Below are positions 13,627 through 26,190 of a stretch of 64,000 bases of DNA, piece by piece (within the stretch, counting starts at the first letter, position 1; the number at the start of each line of letters is the position of its first letter). A model generated the notes under the pieces. The model ran no database searches. It was not told where the DNA came from and was given only the letters and a program-made list of their open reading frames with translations. This stretch comes from Aphidius gifuensis. Its lineage: Eukaryota > Arthropoda > Insecta > Hymenoptera > Braconidae. The stretch covers positions 18,728,177 through 18,792,176 of the forward strand of contig NC_057791.1 in assembly GCF_014905175.1 (NCBI RefSeq). Direction: 5' to 3'. A program made the translations under genes and the position numbers.

Positions 13627-14940
13627 AGTTTTTTAGAAGAATAAAAAATATCTACAATTTTAAAAGTCTACTTTAGGGTTCTTTATTAAGACATGATAAG
13701 TAGGACCGGGATCTTACCCTAAAATATATAGCTTGGGAAAATTTTATCTTTTTAAATAAATCTTATTTTTACTTTTACAATGACTACTAATTTTTTTTAA
13801 CATGAAATTTAGTTGTATATCATGATATCCTTGATTCGTTCACCTGTAAAAAATAATTGCAATGAAAATTGAATTTTTTTTTTAATACAAAAATCCAAGA
13901 TTATAAAACTGATTATAAAAAAATTCTTGTTTTTTTTTTTTTTTGTTGAATTGAACTCACGATTTTATAAAACAATTAAATATATAATTTTTAAAGTCAT
14001 GTTAATTATTTTGATCGTCAAAAAAATATGTAGCAATTAATCAAGGTTTTTTTAATTCGACAGGTGTGACAAATTCCAAGTTATCTGATTAACAACCCAT
14101 TGGTATTAATATTATTTCTATTTGTCAATGTCATCACAACGTGTGTGGTATGTGAGTAGAATGTTAAGCATGGCGAAATTAAATACCATGTATTGGTGAG
14201 ATAATTGACTAATTAAGGAATGCAGAACTAACACACACATACAAACACACGTGTGCATTACGTTTGACTAGCCGCAACTTTAAAATAATCAAACCGAACA
14301 AAAAAAAAAAAATTAAATTCATTTTTTTAAATTTTTTATTATATCTGATTGAATGAATTTTTCAACTTTCAAGTTACTGCATAGACATTAACTGTACATA
14401 AATAAAACAAGTTAAAAAAAAATAAAATTGCTCTCGAATATATTTCTTGAAAAATATTCAAAGTTTCTATGAAACTGTTTATTATATTTTTAAATTCACA
14501 AAACATTTTTATGTATTATGAAATATATTGTTGAATAAACAGAAAATATATTGTACTATTTTCTTGAAAAAACAACTATTTACATTTCTGGTTCGTCAAG
14601 AAATCAACAATACAGGTTACAAATCTGATGAAGAAATCTTACTTGACTTTATTATGATGACATTCATACATAACAAATATATTTTTCATAAAACTATTTC
14701 GAAATAAAAATGTAGAATAATGTCAGTGTACTATAAAAATAAAATATAATTGTATAAACAGATTATACTGATAATCCTTATAGAGAAAAAAAATATAAAA
14801 AAATGTAGGATTTATAAGAAAAAAAAATATGAAAGTATAAAGGATTTCATTTAGGTTCATCATCTCAGTCGATTCAGCCTTGAACGCGTCCTGAATATTT
14901 ATATAAATATATTTTTTGCGCTTGGTTTATTTGTTCGATG

Positions 14941-14958
14941 TATATGTATATACATATA
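14941..14958. repeat. 18-bp perfect palindrome TATATGTATATACATATA
   Basis: The palindrome is flanked by CGATG and TCGAC, giving imperfect symmetry over about 26 bp. It lies in a GC-richer island (14860-15120) with GGGGCCTTTAGGTGTGG and GATTGGCTAA. It may be a simple AT repeat or a cruciform-prone site. Confidence 0.6.
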
Positions 14959-15599
14959 TCGACAATAAAAGGGGCCTTTAGGTGTGGTTTACTCTTGGTT
15001 TTTGTAGTTTGCTGGTTGGTTATATTATGGATTGGCTAAACCATCTGACAGTTGACGAATGATGAGGCGGTCGTTCATATCTCGCTTCTCTTTGTCGCCC
15101 TTCAGGCTAACCATCCAGTCTATTATTATTTATTTTATACTATATTTTATACAATATCTCAAAATCAAAAACACGTCATAAACAGATTATTAACAATAAT
15201 AAGCGTGTATAATATTATATTTTAAAATTTTTTACATTAATTATTTATAAGTTGCATGATTGATGTATTTATCAAACTTTCAAAACCAAATTTTACGTAA
15301 AATAATTCGAAAAAAATATCCAATCGATGAAACTCAGTTTATAAAAGTTTTTGTTTAATCGAAAAAATTGATTGAGAAAAATAAATATGTATTTTAAAAA
15401 GTTAATTATACTTGCTTGATAAATACTGCAATACGTTTACGGGATTATTAAATAATTAAAAATTATAATTACTATTAATTTCGAATCAAATTGATTATTT
15501 AATTAAATTATTAATAATGCAACATAATAATTATTGAATTCAACTACATGTTTGGTTATATTTATACGATTAAATATATAATTTTTTTATTTTCGATAC

Positions 15600-15760
15600 A
15601 TTGCTTGCCAAAGATATTCATAAATTTTCCCTGGCAGACTTATCATTGCTGTTGTAAAACTGATCGTTGTGATTAATCGATAGTTAAAGTCACGCGCCGT
15701 ATATAAATGCGATGATAGGACCACCCACCTTGGTTACAGTCACGTCTTTGTTGCAAACAT
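15600..15760. promoter_or_regulatory. Candidate Hox/Exd enhancer patch
   Basis: TGATTAAT (15670-15677) within TTGTGATTAATCGAT matches the Exd-Hox composite consensus TGATTNAT. Nearby are CACGCGCCG, GTATATAAATGCG and CCACCCACC in a locally GC-richer stretch. It could be an auto- or cross-regulatory element, by analogy with Hox enhancers. Confidence 0.3.
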
Positions 15761-16518
15761 ACAATATTACATTTTGAATAAATATATACATTTTTTTCTC
15801 TGGCACCTTACCAACTGTTTGGCGTTAAAATTAACACCTGAAAATACGTTTTATATTTTTTATTTTGTTCATTTGAATGACTAAAAAATTTAAAATATAA
15901 CTAAACTATTTTGACAAATGTTTGAGCAAATTTTACTATCAGCGTATGATCTATTCATGGCATCTGGTATACTGTGGTAACGTGAAAATAAAAAAAATAA
16001 AAATATACTCTAATCACCCCTTGTTCAAACAATATACAAGTTTAACGTTATAAATGCAAATTTTTATTTCACATAAAAAATTATTATCGTGTGAAAAAAA
16101 AAATAGGAAAAAAAATCGTATTTCAAATTAATCCATGTGTATATTACTTTTTTAATTTTTATAAAAGCAATTTATATTTTTTTTATTTTATTCGATGGAT
16201 ATAGATTTTATAGAATTTTATTTTTTAATAATATACAATTGAGGATTTTCATAGAATCAATAATCAATCAAGTTTTTAAATTTTTTTTTTTTTTTTTTCT
16301 CTTATTCAACTTACTCTGTTACGTAAGAAATTTTTTGTCGATGCCGAAAAGGTGAGTCAACTTGCTTTTGACTCATCTTCCGATTTCACTTTGCTAAGAC
16401 ATTTACTCATTAATTTTTTTTTTGTGCTTTTCGTTCGAGCTTACACTTGTAAAGAAGCTATAAGCCACTACAAACAGCTGATAAATTTAAAATAATTTTC
16501 CCGCTGGTAATATTACGG

Positions 16519-16687
16519 TAGCCATCTGTTAACGTTTCGATAAAACCCTTAGCCAAAAAAGTGTCCTGAATGTGACAATAGAGGGCAGAAGGAACTCCTT
16601 GAAAAACATTTGACAACGACAGAGCTTTTTAGGGTATAATAGGGCTGGAAAATGTAGAGAAATTGATCGGCTCGCTGCTGCCATCTA
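16519..16687 (+). repeat. Diverged direct repeat, copy 2, with three CTCF-like motifs
   Basis: The copy starts with GCCATCTGT (16521-16529), has AGAGGGCAG at 16580-16588 where copy 1 has AGATGGCAG, and ends with CTGCTGCCATCT (core 16678-16686). The second-to-third motif spacing is 98 bp in both copies. The T-to-G change in the middle motif still fits the CTCF core consensus. The copies are about 3.07 kb apart in the same orientation. Confidence 0.65.
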
Positions 16688-19600
16688 TAAAAGCTCCTAC
16701 AAAAGAATATAAAACTACTGTTAGAGCGTTAAGTTACCAGCATTTTGTATCATTGGCGGGTTTAGTGTGGTTTTAGAACAGCCAATGTTGTCATCTGTTA
16801 TATATATTTCCAATATTTCAACGCGTTCGAATTTAAATGATAATAAATTATCTAAACTCGTAATAAATATATTATCCGTGGATAAATTAATAATGTGTAA
16901 ATTTTCAAATAAAACTCATTGATACAAATGAATTATAACAATCAAATAAATTATCACAAATTTAGTTACAAAGTTTCAACTTAATTAATAGTACATTTTC
17001 TTTCTTTGTTTTTTTTTTTCTTGGCAAATCTAATTGTTATTATGTTAACAAAGAAAAAAAAGAAAATTTAAGTTTAATAGAATGGTGACTTAAGCTCTTG
17101 ACAAATGTCAATTAAAAATTGAAATGGATCAGCAAGAAAATCAATTTACGGAAACATAAATAAAGATTTGAAAAAAACTTACGTTTTTTTTTTTTTTTTG
17201 GAGAAACTGATAGAGATTCTAGTGTAAATAAATATAGAAAAATTTAGTGATTTTATTAAAACAAGAAAAAGGACAATATATTACAATAAAGTGATGCCTG
17301 TCGTCATGTTATCGACAACTTTCAAAAGTTTTACTTTTACTTACATGCGCAGTGATAGATAAGAGTGCCAAGTAAACGAAAAACTTTTGACCCAACATCC
17401 GTCCAATTCATTCTTTAAAAAGGTATTAAAAAAAAAAAAATAATAATTCTTTTACTATGATTAAAAATTCAGTTTAAAATTTAATTCCCATTCCTACACA
17501 TATCACTGACCTACGCGTGCTTTGTTGACACATTACTAGTAGGGTTAAGTTACATGATGATAAATTTAAAATTTATAAGCTTTTTATCTCACAGTGGTAT
17601 CTAAATGATAAATTGAATCATTGATAATTTTAACATAAATAATTTCATCATTTAAAAAGTGAATTAAAAAATAAAAATACTTGCAATAAATTGAAAATAA
17701 AATTTAAAATATTTATTATTAAAATTCATTTGTAAAATTTATAAAAATAAATATCATTATAATGTTTAAAAATATTTTTAAAAAATTCTCAGCATTTGGC
17801 TGTAACAAAAATTTTAAAACGAGACAGTCTCTTTATAATTGGTACCGACCCTACAGGGATTTTAATTAAACCCGCCTTTCTAATGTTTCATCTAATTGGA
17901 GTAACTAATCCCATGGTATGCCAAATGAAAGTAAAGGGTTTTCTTGCATAAACTTACGTTTTTGCTTGAAGACCCAGGAATGAATATTTTGGCTTTAAAT
18001 AAATTTAACCAAAAACTTCATTGTTCTTTTTTTTTTTCTTCTCTTCCGTCGCATGAAAATACAACTCCAACATTTACTACCCAAAACTTTTAAAGATAGA
18101 CTGAAAAAGTAACTCACATTTCTAGAAAATAAAAAAAGTTTAGTCTCCAGTTTGTGGAAATAGTAAAAAAATAAAATAAAATTGACTTGTTATATTCAAA
18201 TTTTACTTTACGATTTAACAATTTTATTCAGTCAATTGTTTTTTTTTTTTTAATTGTAAAATTCGATGACATCATAATAATATATTTAATTATGTTATTT
18301 ATTTTCATTATATTTTTTTTTTTTAATTTTTAAATTAAAGAATAAATAGACACATCTGTACAAATTTTAAAATATATTTAATATTTAAAAAAATTAATAA
18401 ATCAATTTAAATAAAAAATAACAAATAAACTCTTAAAAAATATATAATACAATTATTATATATATAGTTAAACATTCTAGGCTAGCTATTTGATTAGATT
18501 TTAGAAAAATAAAAAAATAAAACTGGGTTGGGAGTATCAGAAAGAGAGAGAGAGAGTATGGTTTCCCTTTGAGGGTGTCGGTAGGCGTATCAATTCCACC
18601 ATGTATATATGTGCACAAGGGTAGAAATACATTAGACCACTGGATGACATCTCTATCTCAGCATTTTCGTTTCATGCTGACTTTCTCCACCCTTTGCAGA
18701 ACGATATATAATACATCATCAACGTAGACTCTGACTCAAAAACTTTGGGAATCAAGTTTTTTCTTCCTTCACTAAAAAAAAAAAATCTAGACATCTACGT
18801 AAAATATAAAAATGGTTAGAATATTATTTTTTCATTCAATTGTTGATGATGTTTTTTAAAAAAAACAAAATAAATATGTACTATAAAATTTCGACTGAGG
18901 TTGTTTTAATTTTAGAAATAACTATCTTCCTGTTTTTTTAGATATTTCTATTTTTTTTTTTTTAATTTATATAATAAATCTCACTGTGTTAACCTAAAAG
19001 AAAAAAAAAAAAAAAATTCTATGGGGTAAGATTTCTATTTCTCCTCGTCTTTTGAATCATTCTTTCGTGGAACTTCTTCTGAGATATATATTTTTACAAT
19101 TTTCAAATATGATAAATGTCTTGAAGGTATATAATAAAATTATATAAAATCTATTCTTGCTTTTTGCTCTAAATGAATTAACAAGAAAAAAGTTTCTCGT
19201 TTAAATTATAATCACGAAAATAAGAATATTGATTTTAGCAACTGTCTTGCTGGGTATTTTTATTTTTCTGCGAATTGAAAAATGAATTAATACTCTTGCA
19301 AAAGATTTATTTAATTTACTAAAATTTGATGTAACGTGATCTTGCAAGATCTACCAACATGTTATAAATGATTTACTATTTATATATTATTTTTTTTTCA
19401 AGAAAAATATAGGTTTTCTTTTCTTTAGAAATAGAAACATTTACAAATATTCACATACGTTTCTCATAACCATGTTTTCCCTTTGCATAATGTGTTGCTT
19501 CAAGGTCGCTTAGCAGGAGAGAATGATTTACTGATCAACTGGCAAAAGATTACCACGGATCTTTCTTTACCCAGCATATTAGAATAGAGAAGAACCAGTA

Positions 19601-21840
19601 GAAGGGACTTGGAAAAGAGAAAGCTTTAACCTACGAGGATACAAGCATATATACAGGGTGAATTCACTCAGTAGATTCCTAAAACTTTTCTCAACTTTAC
19701 GTAATATTCGAGGATAGACAAAAAGGCAAACTTGGCCTTTGAAAAAAAAAATAAAATACAGAAGCTCTTTTTTTTTTTTAATAAATCTAATGGCTTTTTA
19801 TGAAGAGTGAATGTCATCGGGTAAAAGTTGTGAAGGATACTTGATCTCCATAAATTATACAATAAAAAAAATGATAACTTTAGCTTGAAAATATTTTGAA
19901 AAACTGTAACCATCGTAAACACGTTTATTTTATATATTTTTTCTTGGTTTTTTTTTTTTGTTCTCAACTTTAGTCAAACCCTCTTGACACAGATGCTTAT
20001 ATACTTTTGATCAACAGCTGCGTTATCGTCTATATACCAAGATCATTGATGACAAACAAACGTTTTAATACAACCATATATTTACTCCCATCAGCATAAA
20101 CGTTTTATAACTAGAAAAAAAAATAAAACAAATGTAATTTATGTTGTAGATAACGCATACGGAATAATTAATAATTTATTATATTTAAAATTTACTAAAA
20201 ACGCTATATATTATTTTGAAACAAAAATAAATATAAGACTTAATTAGTTTATAATTGGTCAATTAATTTTTTATTTAATCTAAATGATTTAATATTTTTT
20301 TCTTGGATAAATGTATATTAAAAAAAAGTTTCATTGAACCAGCTAAAATCATGCTGATATATCAATGCGTTGTTTTAAATTTTTCGACTGCATATAATAA
20401 GCAGTAATCTACCAATTTACAAGGCAGCCATTAAAAAGATTTCACCAACTTTTTAGCAGGTGATTTCGGCAAGCATCTGCCAATACTTTCCTCAGTATGA
20501 ATTAAATATTCCAATGTGTTTTCGAGGTAAAAAATAACCTTGGAATTACTTGGGGTATTTTTTGAAAATAAGCTCGAATTTTTTCTGGTGTTTCTATTTA
20601 TTTTCATCAATAATCATCTGATGATTATAAGCAAAAAAAAAAATCTAACAAGACTATTTAAATTAAAATAAAGCAAGTGAGTTGTCAGAAAAGAAACGCA
20701 AAAAAAAAGAGCAAAAAATATGGTTTTAAGGTGGTGAAATGATAGAAATACGTGAATAAATGAAATTGGAGAAAATGCAAAGAAAAAGAGATAGAATTAA
20801 CATGAGTGTGTAAAAAGTTTGCATGTATATGATTACGTAATACATGTGTATGAGTGAGAAGCGGAATATTTACTGCCATCTTCTCTACCATTTACCCGCA
20901 AATTCACTGACGGAGTTGTAAACACCTCTTAAATGTATACAGAGATTTTATCTGGTCGGCCCCTCTTCACGTATATGTATAATACATTATACATACTATA
21001 AACAGACAATATATATATACATAAATTTTCTCGACCAGCATCACTTTTTCACTTAACTTGTAAATATAAATACAGTAAATAATAATACTCATTTATTTCA
21101 TTGTTATTAATGTCTTAATTATTATTATTATATTTTTATTTTACAAATGTAATTTAGTCTTTAATGTTTCATAAATTTTACGTGAATTTAAATTATTATT
21201 TTATCTTTATTAATATCGATCGTTTTTTTATACAATTTTTAAAAATATCACATGTATATACAGCTTTTTTTTTTTTATGAAAAACAAAAATTAGAGAATA
21301 GTAAATAAATACACCTGATTAATCAATTGAGTCATTTTTTTATTTATTTATTTTTTTAAAAAAAGCATGTGAAGGCTTTCGAGGAAGTTTGCATAATCAC
21401 TTGAATTTTTTTACGACAGTTGAAGAATTTTTTTATCACCAGAATCAGCATGTACATATATATATCCATCACTGTCTGAATAAATGATATTGCGCGACTT
21501 GACATTACCTAACATTGTCAAGTTTCTGAGACGAAAAATTATATTTTTTTTAACTTACTATTGACGCACCTATATATATTTATTTATAAACATTTAACTG
21601 AATTATATTGATGTCAATTTACCTTTAAATGTACAAATTCAATATTTCTTTGTTTACTATATATTTCAACAATTTTTTTTATCTTAAAACTACTGTACTA
21701 TTAAATTACATCAATTATGAACCAACTTTTGATTTTCTAAATAGTTAAATGAATGATAAAAATAACAAGAATTAAAAATAATTATACAATCTTGATGAAT
21801 TATATTAGAAAATAATTTATTAAAAAAAATTTAGTTAACA
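16688..21840. other. AT-rich noncoding DNA
   Basis: Richer patches at 17820-17970 (GGTACCGACCCTACAGGG), 18530-18730, 19480-19660 and 20440-20530. TTTTTAGCAG|GTGATT (20459|20460) is a weak acceptor-donor fusion. No coding frame is recognised. Confidence 0.45.
18543..18557. repeat. Short (GA)n tract
   Basis: About seven GA units. Simple repeat, or a possible GAGA-factor site. Confidence 0.7.
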
Positions 21841-22560
21841 AAAGATGGCGTTGTCAACGTATTTCAGTTGAAACAAGGTACGACATGTAGAACAGCTCGA
21901 GGAGTCAAATAGAAAGAGATAGTTATATCCACTAAATCAATACTCTGCCACGATACCTCATCCCTCTAAATTCATCCCTCTTTTTCACCCCATACCAAAC
22001 GACGCTGGCTATCTTTCTTCTTCATCCTCGTCAGTCTAACTCGAACTTCTCCTTCCTGACTGAACGACCCTTCTTCTATTTTTTTTTTTTTTTAAATTTT
22101 TTTACTTCTCCTCACTTCTCCATGAGCTTTATATGCCACGCCACCCCGTCATGCTCTCAAGCGAAACTTTGCCCCTTGTGATGGTATAGCTACTTTACCT
22201 CTATTGTGAGCCTCGACAGCAAACCATATATACCTTCAAATAAATATATATATAACGACCTCAAAAACAGAACCTCTGTGCAAACTCTAAAAACCACACA
22301 TAGACGTATAATGTCTTGTAATTTTTTTATCTTTTAGTATCATGTAAAAATAGTATTATTATTATGGATATTTATTTTTTGTTTTTTTTTTTATTACAAG
22401 TATAATTTGAAGACATTTATCGTACATGCAATGGATCAACACGAAACCAAAGGCGAATTGGTAGCCCTATCACACGCATTCGATAAATGTCCTTATATCA
22501 CACTTGTAACGGAAAGAACTAATTTAGAATGTTCATGCAATAAATGAATGGAAATGTAAT
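21840..22560. promoter_or_regulatory. C-rich island, possible regulatory block
   Basis: Begins with AAAGATGGCG (21841-21850, YY1-like) and continues with pyrimidine-rich CATCCCTCTAAATTCATCCC and CCACGCCACCCCGTCATGC. The following 22430-22560 stretch is unique, with ATAAA/TAAAT words such as GGTCGTAAATAAAATGC just beyond. It is too pyrimidine-biased to be coding. Confidence 0.3.
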
Positions 22561-23946
22561 GGCTTTCATGGAAAATGATTATTTAAATGGTCGTAAATAA
22601 AATGCAACAGTGTGGGTAATTTTTGCCTTTATAAAAGTTAAAAAATTTAGCGATTTGTGTGATTATTTTGAATAATGTTTTATAATTGATATTAAGAATA
22701 TTAACTCCCTTTTTTTTTTAACAGTAATTAAATTAATTGATCAATTTTAAAAGATACTTTAAAAATATATGACGTTCTTAGATTTAAGATAACAGTATAT
22801 CGATTTTATAAATAAAAATTATTAAAATATATAACTTTTTATGAAATTTTATAATATCGATCAAACTTGTAGAAGTTTTAAAGTTTCGTTTTGAAATTTC
22901 CAGATGTAGTGATATCTTATTTTGTTATCACAAGATAATGCCATGTAATTTAGCCTGTTTTCCAAGAAATTTTTGTATATTTATCAAGAAAATTCATCGT
23001 GTGTATATAGTTTGTGTGTGAAACAAACATTAAATCAGTTGATTCATGAATAGATTTATGATATAGAAAAGTCAATGGCATGCAATTTATATACATGTAT
23101 ACAATCATTTTCTGTTCACAAGAGTAGGTCATTGCCGCCAAGCTTGGCCGGATAGCTATATATTACCTTGGTAACCATCATTGCACATGGTTTTCGTTTG
23201 CATATTGATAATCGCTGATATATCTATGATCATAGGATAGTGAGAATGTCGGCCCTCGTGTGAAAAAAAATTACTATTACCAATTTCAGAATGCATAAAT
23301 AATGAAAAAAGATCAATAATAAATTTAATGAATTATTTAAAACAATAGAAAAACTGCGAAAAAAAAATACAAGTTTTTTTTTAATTTAAATATATAATAA
23401 ATATTTAGAGAAAATTATTTTAAAAATTTTTGCACATCATGGTGGTTTAAAAAAATTATAATTTTGACAAGAGATAATATATTGTTTGAATTAATAAAAA
23501 GTAAATTCAAGAGAACATTGAACCTGAGTACCCAGTACATTCATCAAAAATATTACATGCTCGAGATTGAATCAAGTATTTGGAGCAAAAAGATATCTCA
23601 TAACGAGTAGACAAAAATTAATGTGTACACACTGTTGATTTGTACATATATACAAATTAATATTTATAAATCATCCTACCTTGCATCCTGTTAAAAAAGT
23701 AATATATATAAAACATACTTGATGCGTGTAATTGGAATATCTGCCATATATAGAATAGACTCTGCACGCATTCACATATAATAGTCATTTGTAAAAATTT
23801 TTTATAAAAATATAGTTACATTGTTTCATGTGAAAATTGCATATGAAAATAATAGAGAGATTTAAATTATTAATCTCATTTCAAAAATATTTTCACGATA
23901 CAATAAATTTATTTAATAATAACATTGAGATTTTAAAATATATTTA

Positions 23947-23973
23947 TAATTTCTTTTTTTTTTCAGGTGAGCA
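23947..23973 (+). other. Candidate recursive splice site (ratchet point) 2
   Basis: A long pyrimidine tract (ATTTCTTTTTTTTTTCAG) runs directly into GTGAGCAG, with the junction at 23966|23967. Both halves are strong splice signals. It lies 13.5 kb after ratchet candidate 1 on the same strand. A second donor, CTC|GTGAGT, follows 45 nt later. Confidence 0.55.
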
Positions 23974-24011
23974 GATCTGGATCTCACCCATTGGATATTT
24001 CTCAATTCCTC
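23967..24011 (+). other. Possible 45-nt recursive/cryptic exon
   Basis: The segment from the ratchet junction to the donor GTGAGT (GT at 24012-24013) could be included as a short exon, or could define the ratchet site in the manner of RS-exons. It is GC-richer than its flanks (CAGATCTGGATCTCACCC). Inference from splice signals only. Confidence 0.3.
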
Positions 24012-25689
24012 GTGAGTTTATTTCTCCCTAAAAAATTGACACTTTAATAATTATAGAAAAATGATAAATCCATAAATGAGCTGTTGAAAATAATTATAAT
24101 TTTTTTTATCACTTTGGTTGATTATAGTAATTAAAAGCAAAATTAATTTGAACAAGCATTTAAAATTTTTAAAATATATTTTTTAACATTTTTCTATTTT
24201 TTTTTAATTCATTATAAAAAATTATCCGAAATAAATAACTCGAGAATAAATTAATTAAATGTGAAATACTATGATCTTCCGGGTGAATAAATATAAAAAT
24301 AAAAATTTTCTTGGTACCTATTTATTTATTTATTTATTCGTTTATTTTTGAGTAGTAAAATCCTATTTTCGTCAGACAAATTGAATTTTCTAAAAATTGA
24401 ATCATTAATTTATTTTCAAGATCATAAACATTTTTTTTTTTTTAAATAAAACACAAGATATCTCAATTTTAAATAATTGCGATTTTACCCTACTCGTTTT
24501 GTCGGATATAAAATGTTCTTGTTTAAAAATATTTGAAGTCTTCATTTTTCAATTTTTTTAAAGCTATGGATTAATTTTAAGACAGGTGTGTATTCCCATA
24601 CTAACCAAATGAGTCTTGGTGAAAGTGTTCTGAGATCTATTTATACCGTTTCCGGGGATCTAACCCAAACACGTTGTAGGAATAAAAAATATGGATTTCG
24701 TGTGCGCGTGTCTATTCGGTTATTTTGTATTTTATATATATAGAATATATTCACAAAAAAAATAAATAAAAACCTGCTGAAAAAAATAGATAATATCAAA
24801 TTTTTTATATGTCTAGAAAAAAAATAAAAATGATTATATTAATCCATAACATTATTAACCACTTTGATATATTTTTACATCTATATTCGATCATCTTGCA
24901 TGCAGTATATATATTTGCACAAGATGCTGATAGCTTTACGATAGCTGGTTGAAATATTTACGAACAAATCCATTAGTACTTCACCGAGTGTACGGTGAAA
25001 AGATTTCATTTTTTTTTTTTTTTTGCAATTTTCCATTCGAAGATAGTTTGAATACATAGTATAACCTGATCACGTTTGTGCTTGAAATCTTTTCGTTTTC
25101 CATCAACGCTTTTTTTTCGAAAGAGAAAAAAAAATAATTTCTCAATCTTCAAATATATACATGAAATAAAAATAAAAAATATTATATAAAACATAAGTGT
25201 CTTATCTTCAGGGGACATTTTAATATCTTTTTAATTTTGTTTATTAACAATAGATTTATATAGGGACTTATTTTGAGGTTAGAGGTTTAGGGGTGGTGAA
25301 ATATAAGAAAAATAAAAACACTATATACAGTTTTATACATTATAAACTCACAAGTTTAATATAAATTTCTCCAAGTCTCTTCAAGACCTTTAGAGTCTTA
25401 AATAGAAAAAGAAAATATTAACCCTGAACACACACACATTGAGCTTGCATTTTTTTTTTCAAAACAAAAAAGGGCTAAGACAAAAGTAAAGTATAAAAAC
25501 AATAAGAAATTAAAATTTCCAAAGAAATAAAAAATAGTGAAAATTGTTTTTCTGTATTTATTGAACCAGCCATTTTATCGAAATTTTTTGATTTTGATAT
25601 ATGTTATTTGAGATGGAGGAGTAACAGGGAAAAGTCTGAGATGTAAAAAAAAAAAAAACATTGAAAGTGTGAGAGGATAGAAATTGTGG

Positions 25690-26190
25690 ACTTCAAACTA
25701 TACAAATCCATGCATATACGTGTGAAATGTGCGGGTGGTTGTGAGGGTAAGAGGAGCGGGCCTTTGTTGACGCACAAAAGAACAGCGTGACGGCGCGCGA
25801 TAGTCTCCTGCTTTCATAGGATGGGGGAGAAAGGAACTATATACGCCATAGCAAGCGGTGAAGCGAATATCTTTTTCGTTATATATATCGAGAAAGGCCA
25901 ACAGTGAAAAACTGATAGATAGATAGAGATGAAAGAGCTTGAAAGCCGAAAAAAAAGGGCGAAAAAGGGCCTGAAAGAAGTTGGCTAGATGCATGAAGAG
26001 AAAGCGAGGGAAATGGGTGGTTAGTGAGGTGGGGAAATTCTCTGTGGGGGGGCTACTTAGAAGGGGGTGTGGGTGAGATATTCTTGCAACGCATGTGCAG
26101 GACAATTTATGTAGCAGCGCTCTACTCTCTGGCTCCTCGCGCGGAGGCTGCGAAAGCACCAGAATAAAATACACGAATCACAGTCGTCCC
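25690..26190. other. G-rich island, unrecognised
   Basis: The + strand is strongly purine-rich (GTGAGGGTAAGAGGAGCGGG, GTGGGGGGGCTACTTAGAAG) with CpG words (GACGGCGCGCGATAG, CTCGCGCGGAGGCTGCG). A 158-codon - strand frame crosses it but is low-complexity and Ser/Phe/Leu-rich, with no recognisable domain. On the - strand TGGTGCTTTCGCAG|CCTCC is acceptor-like. Promoter, enhancer or noncoding exon are all possible. Confidence 0.3.

Larger units (their letters stand above)
13627..16518. other. Noncoding DNA between the two repeat copies
   Basis: Contains the 14860-15120 and 15600-15760 islands described above. A donor-like CGAAAAG|GTGAGT at 16351|16352 follows a long T tract and an AG at 16325-16326, so a 25-nt microexon is conceivable but weak. 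Confidence 0.4.
22561..25689. other. AT-rich noncoding DNA around ratchet point 2
   Basis: A patch at 23130-23260 contains GCCGCCAAGCTTGGCCGG and TTACCTTGGTAACC, an RFX X-box-like word related to that at 10012-10025. The rest is poly-A/T-rich with no supported gene. Confidence 0.45.

Noticed and set aside
19650..19675. ACAGGGTGAATTCA resembling a transposon terminus
   Set aside because: No matching inverted terminal repeat or element body was found nearby.
25698..26174. 158-codon - strand frame
   Set aside because: It owes its length to the strand-asymmetric purine-rich sequence; the translation is low-complexity and unrecognised. Kept only as a GC-rich island.
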